Shown in pieces: positions 1-6,540 of a stretch of 7,699 nucleotides of DNA. The translations under genes and the position numbers were made by a program. The stretch is taken from contig JAHRVJ010000111.1 of the NCBI GenBank assembly GCA_019090765.1, forward strand, positions 1 to 7,699, read 5' to 3'. The DNA comes from Ilumatobacteraceae bacterium. GTDB lineage: Bacteria > Actinomycetota > Acidimicrobiia > Acidimicrobiales > Ilumatobacteraceae. The notes under the pieces were generated by a model. The model saw nothing but the letters and a program-made list of their open reading frames with translations. It was not told the DNA's origin and made no database searches. Position 1 is the stretch's first letter, and the number at the start of each line of letters is the position of its first letter.

Positions 1-2
1 TG

Positions 3-965
3 CGTCCCCGTGCGCTAGATGAGTTTGTTGGGCAGAGTGAGCTCAAGGAACATCTCACGATTGTGCTTGAGGCGGCACGCCGACGCGAGCAACCTGCTGA
101 CCACTTGCTATTTGCCGGCCCGCCGGGTCTTGGCAAGACGACCCTCGCGGGCATTGTGGCGACTGAAATGGGTGTCCACCTGCATGTCACTTCGGGTCCG
201 GCGCTTGAACGGGCGGGCGATCTAGCTGCGATTCTGACCAAGCTCGAACAAGGCGATGTGCTGTTCATCGACGAAATCCATCGTCTCTCGCGAGCGGTGG
301 AGGAGATTCTCTATCCGGCGATGGAAGACTTCCAGCTCGACATCGTCGTTGGCAAGGGGCCCGCCGCGTCGAGCATTCGGCTGACCATGCCGCCGTTCAC
401 GCTTGTGGGGGCGACCACCCGCACCGGAATGATCACCGGCCCGTTACGCGATCGCTTTGGGTTGGTCGCACGCCTCGATTACTACGACAGCGAGGAGCTG
501 CGGTCGATTGTCGAGCGGGCGGCCGGAATCCTTGATGTGGTGATCGACACCGATGGGGCCTGGGAGATTGCCCGACGTTCGCGAGGCACACCGCGAATCG
601 CCAACAGGCTGTTGCGCCGCGTGCGCGACTTCGCCGAGGTGAGGGCCGACGGCGAAATCGATGCCGACGTTGCGCGCGAAGGTTTGGCGTTATTTGGCGT
701 CGACGATCTCGGGCTCGACAAGGTCGATAGGGCGATCCTCACAGCGCTGTGCGTGCAATTTGGTGGTGGGCCCGTTGGTTTGTCGACGGTGGCGATCAGC
801 GTGGGGGAGCAGCCCGAAACTGTCGAAGATGTGTACGAGCCATTCCTGATCACGCAGGGAATGATTGCCCGCACTCCGCGTGGCCGGGTCGTTTTGGCGG
901 CCGCCTACGAGCATCTCGGTCTCGATGTGCCGCGTCGGGCAACATCAGGCGGGCTGTTCGACTAA
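3..965 (+). CDS. ruvB: Holliday junction branch migration DNA helicase RuvB (5' truncated)
   Basis: RuvB is the hexameric AAA+ ATPase that, loaded by RuvA, drives branch migration of Holliday junctions in recombination and repair. The reading frame is open to the left edge, so the true start lies outside; 320 residues are visible against a usual 335-350, leaving roughly 20-25 missing. The first visible residues (RPRALDEFVGQ) match the family's N-terminal region, so the GTG at 63 is not the start. Counting from the first visible residue, Walker A (GPPGLGKT) is at 39-46, Walker B (LFIDEIHRL) around 87-95, sensor 1 (GATTR) at 136-140, and the arginine-finger segment (PLRDRFG) at about 147-153. 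Sensor 2 (GTPRIANRLLRR) follows. The C-terminal winged-helix DNA-binding domain ends with RTPRGRV and AYEHLGL, as in the family. No catalytic residue is missing. ruvC and ruvA would be expected just upstream, which cannot be seen here. Confidence 0.97.
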   Translation, partial: RPRALDEFVGQSELKEHLTIVLEAARRREQPADHLLFAGPPGLGKTTLAGIVATEMGVHLHVTSGPALERAGDLAAILTKLEQGDVLFIDEIHRLSRAVEEILYPAMEDFQLDIVVGKGPAASSIRLTMPPFTLVGATTRTGMITGPLRDRFGLVARLDYYDSEELRSIVERAAGILDVVIDTDGAWEIARRSRGTPRIANRLLRRVRDFAEVRADGEIDADVAREGLALFGVDDLGLDKVDRAILTALCVQFGGGPVGLSTVAISVGEQPETVEDVYEPFLITQGMIARTPRGRVVLAAAYEHLGLDVPRRATSGGLFD

Positions 966-970
966 GCGCA

Positions 971-1111
971 ATCATCTACGACGACGATGACGGCGCCCCT
1001 ATCCCGATCACCTGGTTCTTCTGGATCATCCTCATCGGCCCGATCGTCACCCTGCACGTGCTCGCAGTTGTGGCGGTCGTGAGATGGTGGAAGGATCGGC
1101 AGCTGTACTAA
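971..1111 (+). CDS. possible small single-pass membrane protein, start unresolved
   Basis: I do not recognise this gene. The frame ending at TAA 1109-1111 reads, from position 971, as 46 residues. It begins with an acidic head (IIYDDDDGAP). A hydrophobic stretch of about 24 residues follows, starting at ITWFFWIILIGP. It ends in a basic tail (RWWKDRQLY). This looks like a real one-helix membrane protein, and the charge pattern predicts the N-terminus outside and the C-terminus in the cytoplasm. The problem is the start. No ATG, GTG or TTG lies in this frame between GTG 749 (deep inside ruvB) and the hydrophobic region, so initiation would have to use ATC at 971 or 974 or another rare codon. 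No Shine-Dalgarno sequence is visible. The 749-970 part looks like a shadow of ruvB. A sequencing error or decayed gene is also possible. It starts 6-9 bases after the ruvB stop, which would suit translational coupling. Confidence 0.4.
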   Translation: MIYDDDDGAPIPITWFFWIILIGPIVTLHVLAVVAVVRWWKDRQLY

Positions 1112-1168
1112 CCGCACTGTCAGATTACTACGGGAACGGCCGCAACAGCGCGATGGAATACCCGCGCG

Positions 1169-1174
1169 TATCCT
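1169..1174 (+). promoter_or_regulatory. candidate -10 box for leaderless queA transcript
   Basis: The hexamer TATCCT fits the TANNNT -10 consensus and ends 8 bases before the GTG at 1183, which puts the expected transcription start at or within a few bases of that codon. There is no Shine-Dalgarno sequence before 1183 and no convincing -35 TTGACA at 17-18 bases. The same hexamer sits before apt at 6529. It is inferred from sequence only. Confidence 0.4.
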
Positions 1175-1182
1175 GGTGCGCC

Positions 1183-2193
1183 GTGCATCTAGCTGACTTT
1201 GATTACGAGCTGCCGCAGGAGCGTATTGCTCAGGTGCCCATTGAGCCGCGCGATAGCGCGCGCCTGCTCGTCGATCGTGGCTGCGAGGCTCCAGAGCATC
1301 GCCACGTGAGTGATATGGCGGACCTGTTGCATGAAGGCGACCTGTTGGTGCTGAACGAGACGCGGGTACTCCCGGCCCGAATCAAGCTCAATCGACGGAC
1401 TGGGGGAGCGGCCGAAGTGCTCTTGCTGGAGAGGCTTCCAGGTGAAAGTCATCGATGGGAGGCGCTGGTCAGGCCGGGTAAGAAGCTCGGGATCGGTGAA
1501 GAGTTGTTTGCCGGAGATCAGCCGGTGGTACGGATTGGTGACCGAACCGCGGCTGGCGACACATTTGTCGTCGAACTACTCGCCGAAGGTGATCCGCTGC
1601 TCACCCTGGAGCGGTATGGGGAAATGCCGCTGCCTCCATATATCGGAACTCGGTTGACCGATCCAGAGCGCTATCAAACTGTGTATTCCCGTGAACCGGG
1701 CTCGGCCGCGGCCCCCACGGCTGGGCTGCATTTCACGCCCGGATTGATCGAACGGCTGGAACGCGCGGGTATTGGAACCGCGACTGTTGAACTGATTGTG
1801 GGTCTCGACACGTTCCAGCCGATCAGTACTGACAATCCCCTTGATCACCCCATGCATACCGAGCGCTACCGAGTGCCGCGCGAAACAATGGATGCCTGTG
1901 CCAAAGCCAACCGGATTGTCGCTGTCGGTACCACCGCCGTGCGGGCGCTCGAGTCGGCCGCGCTCACCGGCGAGCTGGAGGGCCGGACAAACCTGTTCAT
2001 TCACCGAGGATTCGATTGGAAAGTCGTTGACTTACTGATGACCAATTTCCATCTGCCACGCACGACCCTGTTGATGATGATTGATGCCTTCGTCGGCGAC
2101 CGCTGGCGCGAATACTACGAACTTGCGTTGGACGACGGCTACCGCTTCTTGTCTTTCGGTGACGCAATGCTGCTTGACCGGATGGCGGCCTAG
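1183..2193 (+). CDS. queA: S-adenosylmethionine:tRNA ribosyltransferase-isomerase QueA
   Basis: QueA transfers and isomerises the ribosyl group of SAM onto preQ1 at position 34 of tRNA, giving epoxyqueuosine, the step after Tgt in queuosine synthesis; it is cytoplasmic. From GTG 1183 the product is 336 residues, close to the usual 340-356. Motifs in order are DFDYELP (5-11), GDLLVLNETRVLPAR (52-66), PYIGTR (152-157), ERYQTVY (162-168), GSAAAPTAGLHF (173-184), VAVGTTAVRALE (246-257), TNFHLPRTTLLMM (287-299) and GDAMLL near 326. I chose GTG 1183 because homologues begin with a short M-x-L-x-DFDYELP-like stretch and because a -10-like box precedes it. ATG 1153 or ATG 1084 in the same frame would add 10 or 33 residues that resemble nothing in the family. 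Some usually conserved positions differ: FIHRGF replaces the common FI-x-PG-aromatic, and LIVGLDTF replaces LHVGxGTF. The stop TAG abuts the tgt ATG, so the two are surely co-transcribed. Confidence 0.96.
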   Translation: MHLADFDYELPQERIAQVPIEPRDSARLLVDRGCEAPEHRHVSDMADLLHEGDLLVLNETRVLPARIKLNRRTGGAAEVLLLERLPGESHRWEALVRPGKKLGIGEELFAGDQPVVRIGDRTAAGDTFVVELLAEGDPLLTLERYGEMPLPPYIGTRLTDPERYQTVYSREPGSAAAPTAGLHFTPGLIERLERAGIGTATVELIVGLDTFQPISTDNPLDHPMHTERYRVPRETMDACAKANRIVAVGTTAVRALESAALTGELEGRTNLFIHRGFDWKVVDLLMTNFHLPRTTLLMMIDAFVGDRWREYYELALDDGYRFLSFGDAMLLDRMAA

Positions 2194-3291
2194 ATGCATC
2201 ACGTGAGCTTTACCCTTGATGGAATTGACGGTGCGGCCAGGGCCGGTACAGCGACTACGGCACGAGGTAGCTACCAGACACCGCTGTTCATGCCTGTCGG
2301 AACCCGCGGCGCGATCAAGTATCTCAGTGCTGCCGACTACGACCGGGTCGGCGCCCAGATCGTGCTCGGAAATACCTATCACCTGATGCTGCGGCCCGGG
2401 GCTGACCTGATTGAGCGCTTTGGCGGACTCGGAAAGTTCACCGGGTGGGATGGTCTAACGCTCACCGACTCGGGTGGCTTCCAGGTGTTCTCCCTCGACC
2501 CCAAGGTCGATGACGAGGGGGTCACCTTCAAAAGCACCTATGACGGGTCTTCTCACCGGTTCACCCCCGAGCTGGCGGTCAGCGTGCAGCAGCAAATCGG
2601 TGCTGACATCCAGATGGTTCTCGACGTTTGCCCGCCATTACCGAGCCCGCCTGATGTGCTGCGGCTGGCGGTTGAGCGAACAGCCAACTGGGCCCAGCGC
2701 GCCAAGAAAGCTCACGAGCGCGACGATCAGGCCCTGTTCGGAATTGTGCAGGGGGGAGTTAGCGAAACGATGCGTGCTGAATGCGCGCAACAGATCGTTG
2801 ATATCGGCTTCGATGGCTACGGAATCGGCGGGCTGTCGGTAGGGGAGTCACGCGACGAAATGCTGCCGGCCCTCGCTGCTGCATTGGAACATCTGCCAGC
2901 TGACCAGCCGCGCTATCTAATGGGTGTCGGAGACCCGGTGTCGCTCGTGGAGGCAGTTGCTCTCGGGGTCGATCAATTCGACTGCGTAATGCAGACCCGA
3001 CTCGGACGCCATGGCACAGCACTAACTTCAACTGGTAGGTACCAGGCCAAGGCAGCACGCAACGCTCAGCTAGATGAGCCTTTGGATACCAATTGCAGCT
3101 GCGAAGTGTGCGCGCGGCACAGCCGTGGCTACATCAGGCACCTACTGCAAGTCGGTGAGCCGACCGCGTCGCGTTTGCTGTCGATCCACAACGTCGCTTG
3201 GACAATCGACCTGATGGGACAGATGCGTGCAGCGATCGTGGCTGGCAGGTTCGATGCATTCCGACGCGACTTGCATGACGTATGGGACTGA
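2194..3291 (+). CDS. tgt: tRNA-guanine transglycosylase (bacterial Tgt)
   Basis: Tgt swaps guanine 34 of tRNA-Asp, -Asn, -His and -Tyr for preQ1, the entry step for queuosine. The protein has 365 residues, the usual size for the bacterial TIM-barrel enzyme. All key elements are visible. The general-base Asp is at 92 in TDSGGFQVFSL. The base-recognition segment MVLDVCPP includes D144 and C146, and Q186 to G188 plus GGLSVGE (212-218) line the preQ1 pocket. The nucleophile D263 sits in QFDCV, and the structural zinc ligands are C301, C303, C306 and H332. Positions run one residue short of E. coli numbering, which supports ATG 2194 as the start. The loop after the nucleophile reads VMQTRLGRHG, with Gln where many bacterial enzymes have Pro (PTR). 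The ATG follows the queA TAG with no gap and no ribosome binding site, so translation probably depends on reinitiation after queA. preQ1 biosynthesis genes are not in the window, so preQ1 must be made elsewhere in the genome or salvaged. Confidence 0.97.
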   Translation: MHHVSFTLDGIDGAARAGTATTARGSYQTPLFMPVGTRGAIKYLSAADYDRVGAQIVLGNTYHLMLRPGADLIERFGGLGKFTGWDGLTLTDSGGFQVFSLDPKVDDEGVTFKSTYDGSSHRFTPELAVSVQQQIGADIQMVLDVCPPLPSPPDVLRLAVERTANWAQRAKKAHERDDQALFGIVQGGVSETMRAECAQQIVDIGFDGYGIGGLSVGESRDEMLPALAAALEHLPADQPRYLMGVGDPVSLVEAVALGVDQFDCVMQTRLGRHGTALTSTGRYQAKAARNAQLDEPLDTNCSCEVCARHSRGYIRHLLQVGEPTASRLLSIHNVAWTIDLMGQMRAAIVAGRFDAFRRDLHDVWD

Positions 3292-3342
3292 CGCCTCTCT
3301 GATCTGATTGGCAGGGTGCCGGTATCGGGGCCCAACGAGCGG

Positions 3343-3348
3343 TAAGAT
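3343..3348 (+). promoter_or_regulatory. candidate extended -10 box for yajC-secD-secF
   Basis: TAAGAT fits TANNNT and is preceded by GCGG. Eleven bases separate it from the yajC ATG at 3360, so the predicted leader is only about 3-6 bases, with no room for a Shine-Dalgarno sequence. It lies in the 68-base gap after tgt (3292-3359), which holds no other gene and no clear hairpin followed by a T run. No good -35 element is seen. This would make the Sec genes a separate transcription unit from queA-tgt. Confidence 0.4.
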
Positions 3349-3359
3349 CGCACGCCGTT

Positions 3360-3743
3360 ATGTTCTCGCAAATATCAACTTCCCTTCTCGCCAGTGGCAG
3401 CGGTGGCGGGGGTGCCGCCGTACTCCAAATTGGCATCCTGCTCCTGATCCCGTTCGCGATGTATTTTTTCATGATTCGCCCGCAGCGGCGACGAGCTCGC
3501 GAGCAGCAGGATCTTCAGGGCTCCCTCCAGGTCGGTGACGACGTCGTCACAACCTCGGGCATCTACGGCAAGATCACAGGCGAGGATGGAGACACTCGAT
3601 TCTGGTTGGAGATCGACGACGATGTCCAGATTCGAGTCGCCCGAGCGGCGGTTCAGGGCAAAGTGACCGATGACGCCGACGTCGATGACGACGAAGCTGA
3701 AGAAGTTGATGACGATGATTTCGCCGATGACGGCGATGTCTGA
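3360..3743 (+). CDS. yajC: preprotein translocase accessory subunit YajC, acidic-tailed
   Basis: YajC is a small single-pass membrane protein that associates with SecD and SecF and, in E. coli, with SecYEG and AcrB. The 127-residue product has a short Ser/Gly-rich N-terminus, one transmembrane helix at about 21-39, then the family signature at 36-47 (FFMIRPQRRRAR). The conserved cytoplasmic domain follows, with LQVGDDVVTTSGIYGKI at 56-72. It is longer than the common 85-110 residues because of a highly acidic tail: 16 of the last 24 residues (104-127) are Asp or Glu. Sequence around the tail is otherwise like its neighbours, so I see no sign of a frameshift. The start at ATG 3360 places the helix correctly and follows a -10-like box closely. 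The secD ATG lies 9 bases after the stop, so the two are surely one operon. Confidence 0.93.
   Translation: MFSQISTSLLASGSGGGGAAVLQIGILLLIPFAMYFFMIRPQRRRAREQQDLQGSLQVGDDVVTTSGIYGKITGEDGDTRFWLEIDDDVQIRVARAAVQGKVTDDADVDDDEAEEVDDDDFADDGDV
3669..3740 (+). other. acidic C-terminal tail of YajC
   Basis: Residues 104-127 contain 16 Asp/Glu and no Lys or Arg, built mainly from GAC, GAT and GAA codons. The tail follows the conserved YajC domain and would be cytoplasmic. Its function is unknown. Acidic low-complexity tails often vary between species and may bind basic partners; the SecF C-terminus in the same operon is strongly basic. Confidence 0.75.
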
Positions 3744-3752
3744 TCTGCGCTG

Positions 3753-5333
3753 ATGAATCGCCGCCTCTGGACTTCGCTGATCTCGGTTGTCGTAATCGTT
3801 GTCGTTGCGCTCGTAGCCAACATCGCCACAGGCAATACGCCGATCTTGGGTCTTGACCTACAAGGTGGCGTCTCGGTGATTCTTGCTCCGACCGAGCCAG
3901 CATCGGGCGACGACCTAATCGTCATCCGTGATCTGATTCGCAGCGAACTCGAAAGCCGGGGGATTGCCGAACCAGATGTGCGCGTACAGGGCGACGTCAT
4001 TGTTGTCGATCTACCAGGCGTGAAAGATCAGCAGGAAGCGCTTGATGCGGTCGACGTTTCCGGTGTCGTTGAGTTACGGCCAGTGATCAATTTCGCCGAA
4101 TGTCAGACACCAGACTTCAGCCCAGCAACCGACCTTGAAGATTTGCTTTCACCGCCGCAGGGTGTGGTTCCCTCAGATGTACCAGCTGATTCTTCAACTG
4201 TTCCCGTTGACTCGACGGCCGAGCCAGCCGGGTTCCGCAGTGCGGCTCCCGATCCTGCCGACTCAGTTCCGGCCGACTCAGTTCCGGCACCATCGGACAC
4301 CATTGCCCCCGAGGTCGACCCTACGGCGGTTCCGCTAGACGAAACTCCGCCAGTATTTCCGGGTACGCCTGGCGCCGAGTTGCTGCCAACTCGCGATGGG
4401 CAACCACTTTGTGTCGGACCAACTCAAGGCACAGGTGAAATCTTTGTCCGCGGCAGTGCCGAGCTCACTGGCGACAGCGGGTGGGGTGTGGCCGTCAGCC
4501 TTCGTAGCGATGGCCAGGGGACCTGGAACAATCTGGCCAACCAGTGTTACAACACCACGCCTACCTGCCCCTCGACACAGCCTGGGGTACGCGGCCAGAT
4601 TGCCATTGTTCTCGACAGTGTGATCATGTCGGCACCTCAGGTGAACCAGCCGAACTTCACTGATTCGGTAGCGATCACCGGGAGCTTCAGCCGCGGTGAA
4701 GCCGAAGACCTCGCCGCGGTGCTCAATCGTGGTGCGTTCCCGGTTGAAGTCGAAGCTCAAGAAGCACGAACAGTTTCAGCGTCGGCCGGTGCCGATTCGC
4801 TCGAAGCCGCGATCATCGCCGGTTTACTCGGGGTCTTCCTGGTGCTGGCCTTCCTCATTGCCTACTACCGCTGGTTGGCGCTGGTCATCGTTGGCGGCCT
4901 TGTGATTTGGGGAATGATGGTGTTCAGCTTGGCTTCGCTTGTGTCGGGTTGGACCAACTACGCCCTGAGTTTGGCTGGGGTCACCGGAATCATCGTCGCG
5001 GTCGGTGTCACGGTGGATAGCTATGTGGTTTTCTTTGAGCGAATCAAAGATGAGCTGCGTAACGGTAGGACCATCAAGAATGCCGCACCGCGTAGCTTCA
5101 AAGCCACGTGGCGAACGATCTGGTCAGCCGACCTGATCTCGGTTATCGGTGCCTTGATCCTATTTTGGCTATCCGTCGGCTCAGTACGCGGATTCGCCCT
5201 GTACTTGGGTTTGACAACCATTTGTGACCTCCTCGTTTGTTACTTCTTTACGCGTCCTGCGGTCCTACTGCTGGCGCGGAGCAAGCTGATGGCCAAGCGG
5301 ACTCGGGCACTCGGTATTGAGGTGGCGTCATGA
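3753..5333 (+). CDS. secD: protein translocase subunit SecD
   Basis: SecD and SecF form an RND-family membrane complex that uses the proton motive force to pull secreted proteins out on the far side of the membrane. The 526-residue product has a first transmembrane helix at about 7-25. The periplasmic-type P1 region starts with GLDLQGGV (33-40) and includes DVIVVDLPGV (81-90). A Pro/Ser/Asp-rich insertion lies at about 133-206. The second half of P1 ends with IAIVLDSVIMSAPQV (283-297), ITGSFSRGEAEDLA and LNRGAFPV. Five C-terminal helices lie at about 350-505. The conserved proton-path segment is GVTVDSYVVFFERIKDELRNG (418-438), with D422 matching the essential Asp; the DS-aromatic-VV form resembles actinobacterial SecD rather than the DANVLI form of proteobacteria. 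Four cysteines (117, 220, 265, 272) lie in the exported head and could form disulfides. The ATG at 3753 lacks a clear Shine-Dalgarno sequence. The stop overlaps the secF start by four bases. Confidence 0.97.
   Translation: MNRRLWTSLISVVVIVVVALVANIATGNTPILGLDLQGGVSVILAPTEPASGDDLIVIRDLIRSELESRGIAEPDVRVQGDVIVVDLPGVKDQQEALDAVDVSGVVELRPVINFAECQTPDFSPATDLEDLLSPPQGVVPSDVPADSSTVPVDSTAEPAGFRSAAPDPADSVPADSVPAPSDTIAPEVDPTAVPLDETPPVFPGTPGAELLPTRDGQPLCVGPTQGTGEIFVRGSAELTGDSGWGVAVSLRSDGQGTWNNLANQCYNTTPTCPSTQPGVRGQIAIVLDSVIMSAPQVNQPNFTDSVAITGSFSRGEAEDLAAVLNRGAFPVEVEAQEARTVSASAGADSLEAAIIAGLLGVFLVLAFLIAYYRWLALVIVGGLVIWGMMVFSLASLVSGWTNYALSLAGVTGIIVAVGVTVDSYVVFFERIKDELRNGRTIKNAAPRSFKATWRTIWSADLISVIGALILFWLSVGSVRGFALYLGLTTICDLLVCYFFTRPAVLLLARSKLMAKRTRALGIEVAS
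4149..4370 (+). other. Pro/Ser/Asp-rich low-complexity insertion in the SecD head
   Basis: SecD residues 133-206 are dominated by Pro, Ser, Asp, Thr, Val and Ala with short echoes such as PADSS, PVDST, PADSV and PSDTI. It interrupts the P1 region between two conserved parts and is predicted to be an extracytoplasmic disordered linker. Many actinobacterial SecD proteins have a variable linker near here; the length and composition in this one are read directly from sequence. Confidence 0.7.
4257..4286 (+). repeat. two perfect tandem copies of a 15-bp unit in secD
   Basis: GCCGACTCAGTTCCG occurs twice head to tail with no mismatch (4257-4271 and 4272-4286), and the first two bases of a third copy follow. 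Each copy encodes ADSVP, giving residues 169-178. The unit length is a multiple of three, so it preserves frame. Perfect identity at the DNA level suggests a recent replication-slippage duplication within the low-complexity insertion. Confidence 0.9.
5319..5325 (+). promoter_or_regulatory. ribosome binding site of secF
   Basis: GAGGTGG lies inside the last codons of secD, and its GAGG core is 7 bases before the secF ATG at 5330. It is the only good Shine-Dalgarno sequence I see in the window, and it serves a gene that is internal to an operon and cannot be leaderless. Together with the ATGA overlap it fixes the secF start. Confidence 0.7.
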
Positions 5334-6475
5334 ACCGCCCCGATGGCGTCGCCGATTCCGGCATCAAACGCCTGTTTCGTGGTCAGACTGCGATTGATTT
5401 CTATGGGCACCGCCGCATCGGGTTGATCGTTGCGATGGTGGTGCTGCTGGTTACCGCTGGGTCGCTATCCACTCGTGGCCTCAACCTTGGGCTTGATTTT
5501 GAGGGTGGCGACGCGTGGGACGTGCCGGCAAGCGAAACCTTCGGTGTCGATGAAGCCGCCGATGTCCTTAGCGACAATGGAGTTTCAACAACAGGTGCTC
5601 GGATTCAGCGACGATCTTCTGAAACAGCCGACGTAATCACGATTCAGGTCGAGGAAGTCGATCGCGATGTTGCAGTATCGATCACCGAGGGCTTCGCGGT
5701 AGCCGCGGGCGTAACCGCCGACGAAGTGAGTTTCTCCTTCACCAGTTCCACGTGGGGGAGCGAAATTACCGAGAAGGCGCTGCGGGCGCTGATAATTTTC
5801 CTCATTGTCGTGTCGGTGTTCATCTCGATTCGTTTCGAGTGGCGGATGGCGGTCGCGGCGCTGACGGCCATGGCCCACGACGTGGTCGTCACGGTGGGTG
5901 TGTACTCAGTGTTTGCTTTCGAGGTCACACCAGCGACGGTGATTGCATTCCTCACGATCTTGGCCTACTCCCTTTACGACACGATCGTTGTGTTTGATCG
6001 GGTCCGCGAGAACGAGGGGAAATACGCGGGCGTACGCATGCCGTACGAAGACGTCGTCAACATCTCGATGAACCAGGTGCTGATGCGCTCGATTAACACG
6101 AGCATATCTTCGATCCTGCCCGTGATTTCGCTGCTCCTCGTCGGCTCGGGCCTTCTTGGCGCCGTCACGCTGCGCGAGTTCGCACTTGCCTTGCTGGTCG
6201 GAATGATCTCGGGCGTGTATTCATCGATCTTTGTGGCGACGCCGCTCTTGGCGACGCTGAAGTCGAACTCTGGTCGCAAATCACGACGTGATTGTCTCGT
6301 CGGCGAAGACCTTCGCGCTGCGGTAATCGGCGCAGGAGTGACCGGGCGTGTTGTCTCCAGCGCATCCACCGATGACGAGGCTGATGAGGTGCTCGCGGGT
6401 GCTTCGTCTGTTGTTCAGCCTGCCGACCGATTGCTCAATCACCCGCCGCGGCCACGCAAGAAAAAGCGTCGCTAG
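5330..6475 (+). CDS. secF: protein translocase subunit SecF
   Basis: SecF is the partner of SecD in the proton-driven translocation complex. The 381-residue product has a cytoplasmic N-terminus, a first helix at about 29-46, then GLDFEGG (54-60) opening the exported domain. The family signature SSTWGSEITEKAL follows at 139-151. Five further helices lie at about 150-168, 172-198, 201-224, 256-277 and 283-309. Conserved segments include MAHDVVVTVGVYSV (181-194), TILAYSLYDTIVVFDRVREN (209-228) with D217 in the proton-path position, and RSINTSISSILPV (253-265). After the GLDFEGG motif the residue is Asp (GGDAW), where Thr, Ser or Val is common. The C-terminal extension of about 70 residues is hydrophilic, with a basic end (RPRKKKRR), and would be cytoplasmic. 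The start ATG overlaps the secD TGA (ATGA) and has a good ribosome binding site, so translation is coupled. Confidence 0.96.
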   Translation: MNRPDGVADSGIKRLFRGQTAIDFYGHRRIGLIVAMVVLLVTAGSLSTRGLNLGLDFEGGDAWDVPASETFGVDEAADVLSDNGVSTTGARIQRRSSETADVITIQVEEVDRDVAVSITEGFAVAAGVTADEVSFSFTSSTWGSEITEKALRALIIFLIVVSVFISIRFEWRMAVAALTAMAHDVVVTVGVYSVFAFEVTPATVIAFLTILAYSLYDTIVVFDRVRENEGKYAGVRMPYEDVVNISMNQVLMRSINTSISSILPVISLLLVGSGLLGAVTLREFALALLVGMISGVYSSIFVATPLLATLKSNSGRKSRRDCLVGEDLRAAVIGAGVTGRVVSSASTDDEADEVLAGASSVVQPADRLLNHPPRPRKKKRR

Positions 6476-6528
6476 CAATTACCTGCGGCCACGGTTTACC
6501 CATCAGCGCTGCGCCACGACGGCACCGG

Positions 6529-6534
6529 TATCCT
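6529..6534 (+). promoter_or_regulatory. candidate extended -10 box for leaderless apt transcript
   Basis: TATCCT, preceded by CCGG, ends exactly 6 bases (TCGATC) before the apt ATG at 6541. With normal -10 to start-site spacing the transcript would begin at the A of the ATG. No Shine-Dalgarno sequence exists upstream and no clear -35 is visible. The 65-base gap after secF (6476-6540) holds nothing else, and no intrinsic terminator for secF is evident. Confidence 0.5.
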
Positions 6535-6540
6535 TCGATC

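Noticed and set aside
482..874. Minus-strand frame of 130 codons opposite ruvB
   Set aside because: It is Ser/Arg/Thr-rich shadow composition opposite a fully conserved RuvB segment, with no family resemblance.
749..970. Upstream extension of the small membrane frame to GTG 749
   Set aside because: This part overlaps ruvB completely in another frame and reads as Arg/Gly/Ala-rich shadow sequence; only the part after about 971 looks like protein.
959..971. Programmed -1 frameshift fusing RuvB to the hydrophobic frame
   Set aside because: The reading frames would allow a -1 shift, but there is no slippery heptamer before the ruvB stop and no obvious downstream stimulatory structure, and RuvB already has a normal C-terminus.
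1084..1182. Longer QueA starting at ATG 1084 or ATG 1153
   Set aside because: The extra residues have no counterpart in the family and overlap the small membrane frame (1084) or the candidate -10 box (1153); GTG 1183 gives the standard N-terminus.
1112..1182. preQ1 riboswitch upstream of queA
   Set aside because: The 71-base gap shows no recognisable preQ1 aptamer, and the predicted transcript start is at the queA codon, leaving no leader.
3292..3359. Intrinsic terminator between tgt and yajC
   Set aside because: There is GC-rich sequence with a GGGGCCC run but no convincing stem followed by a T tract.
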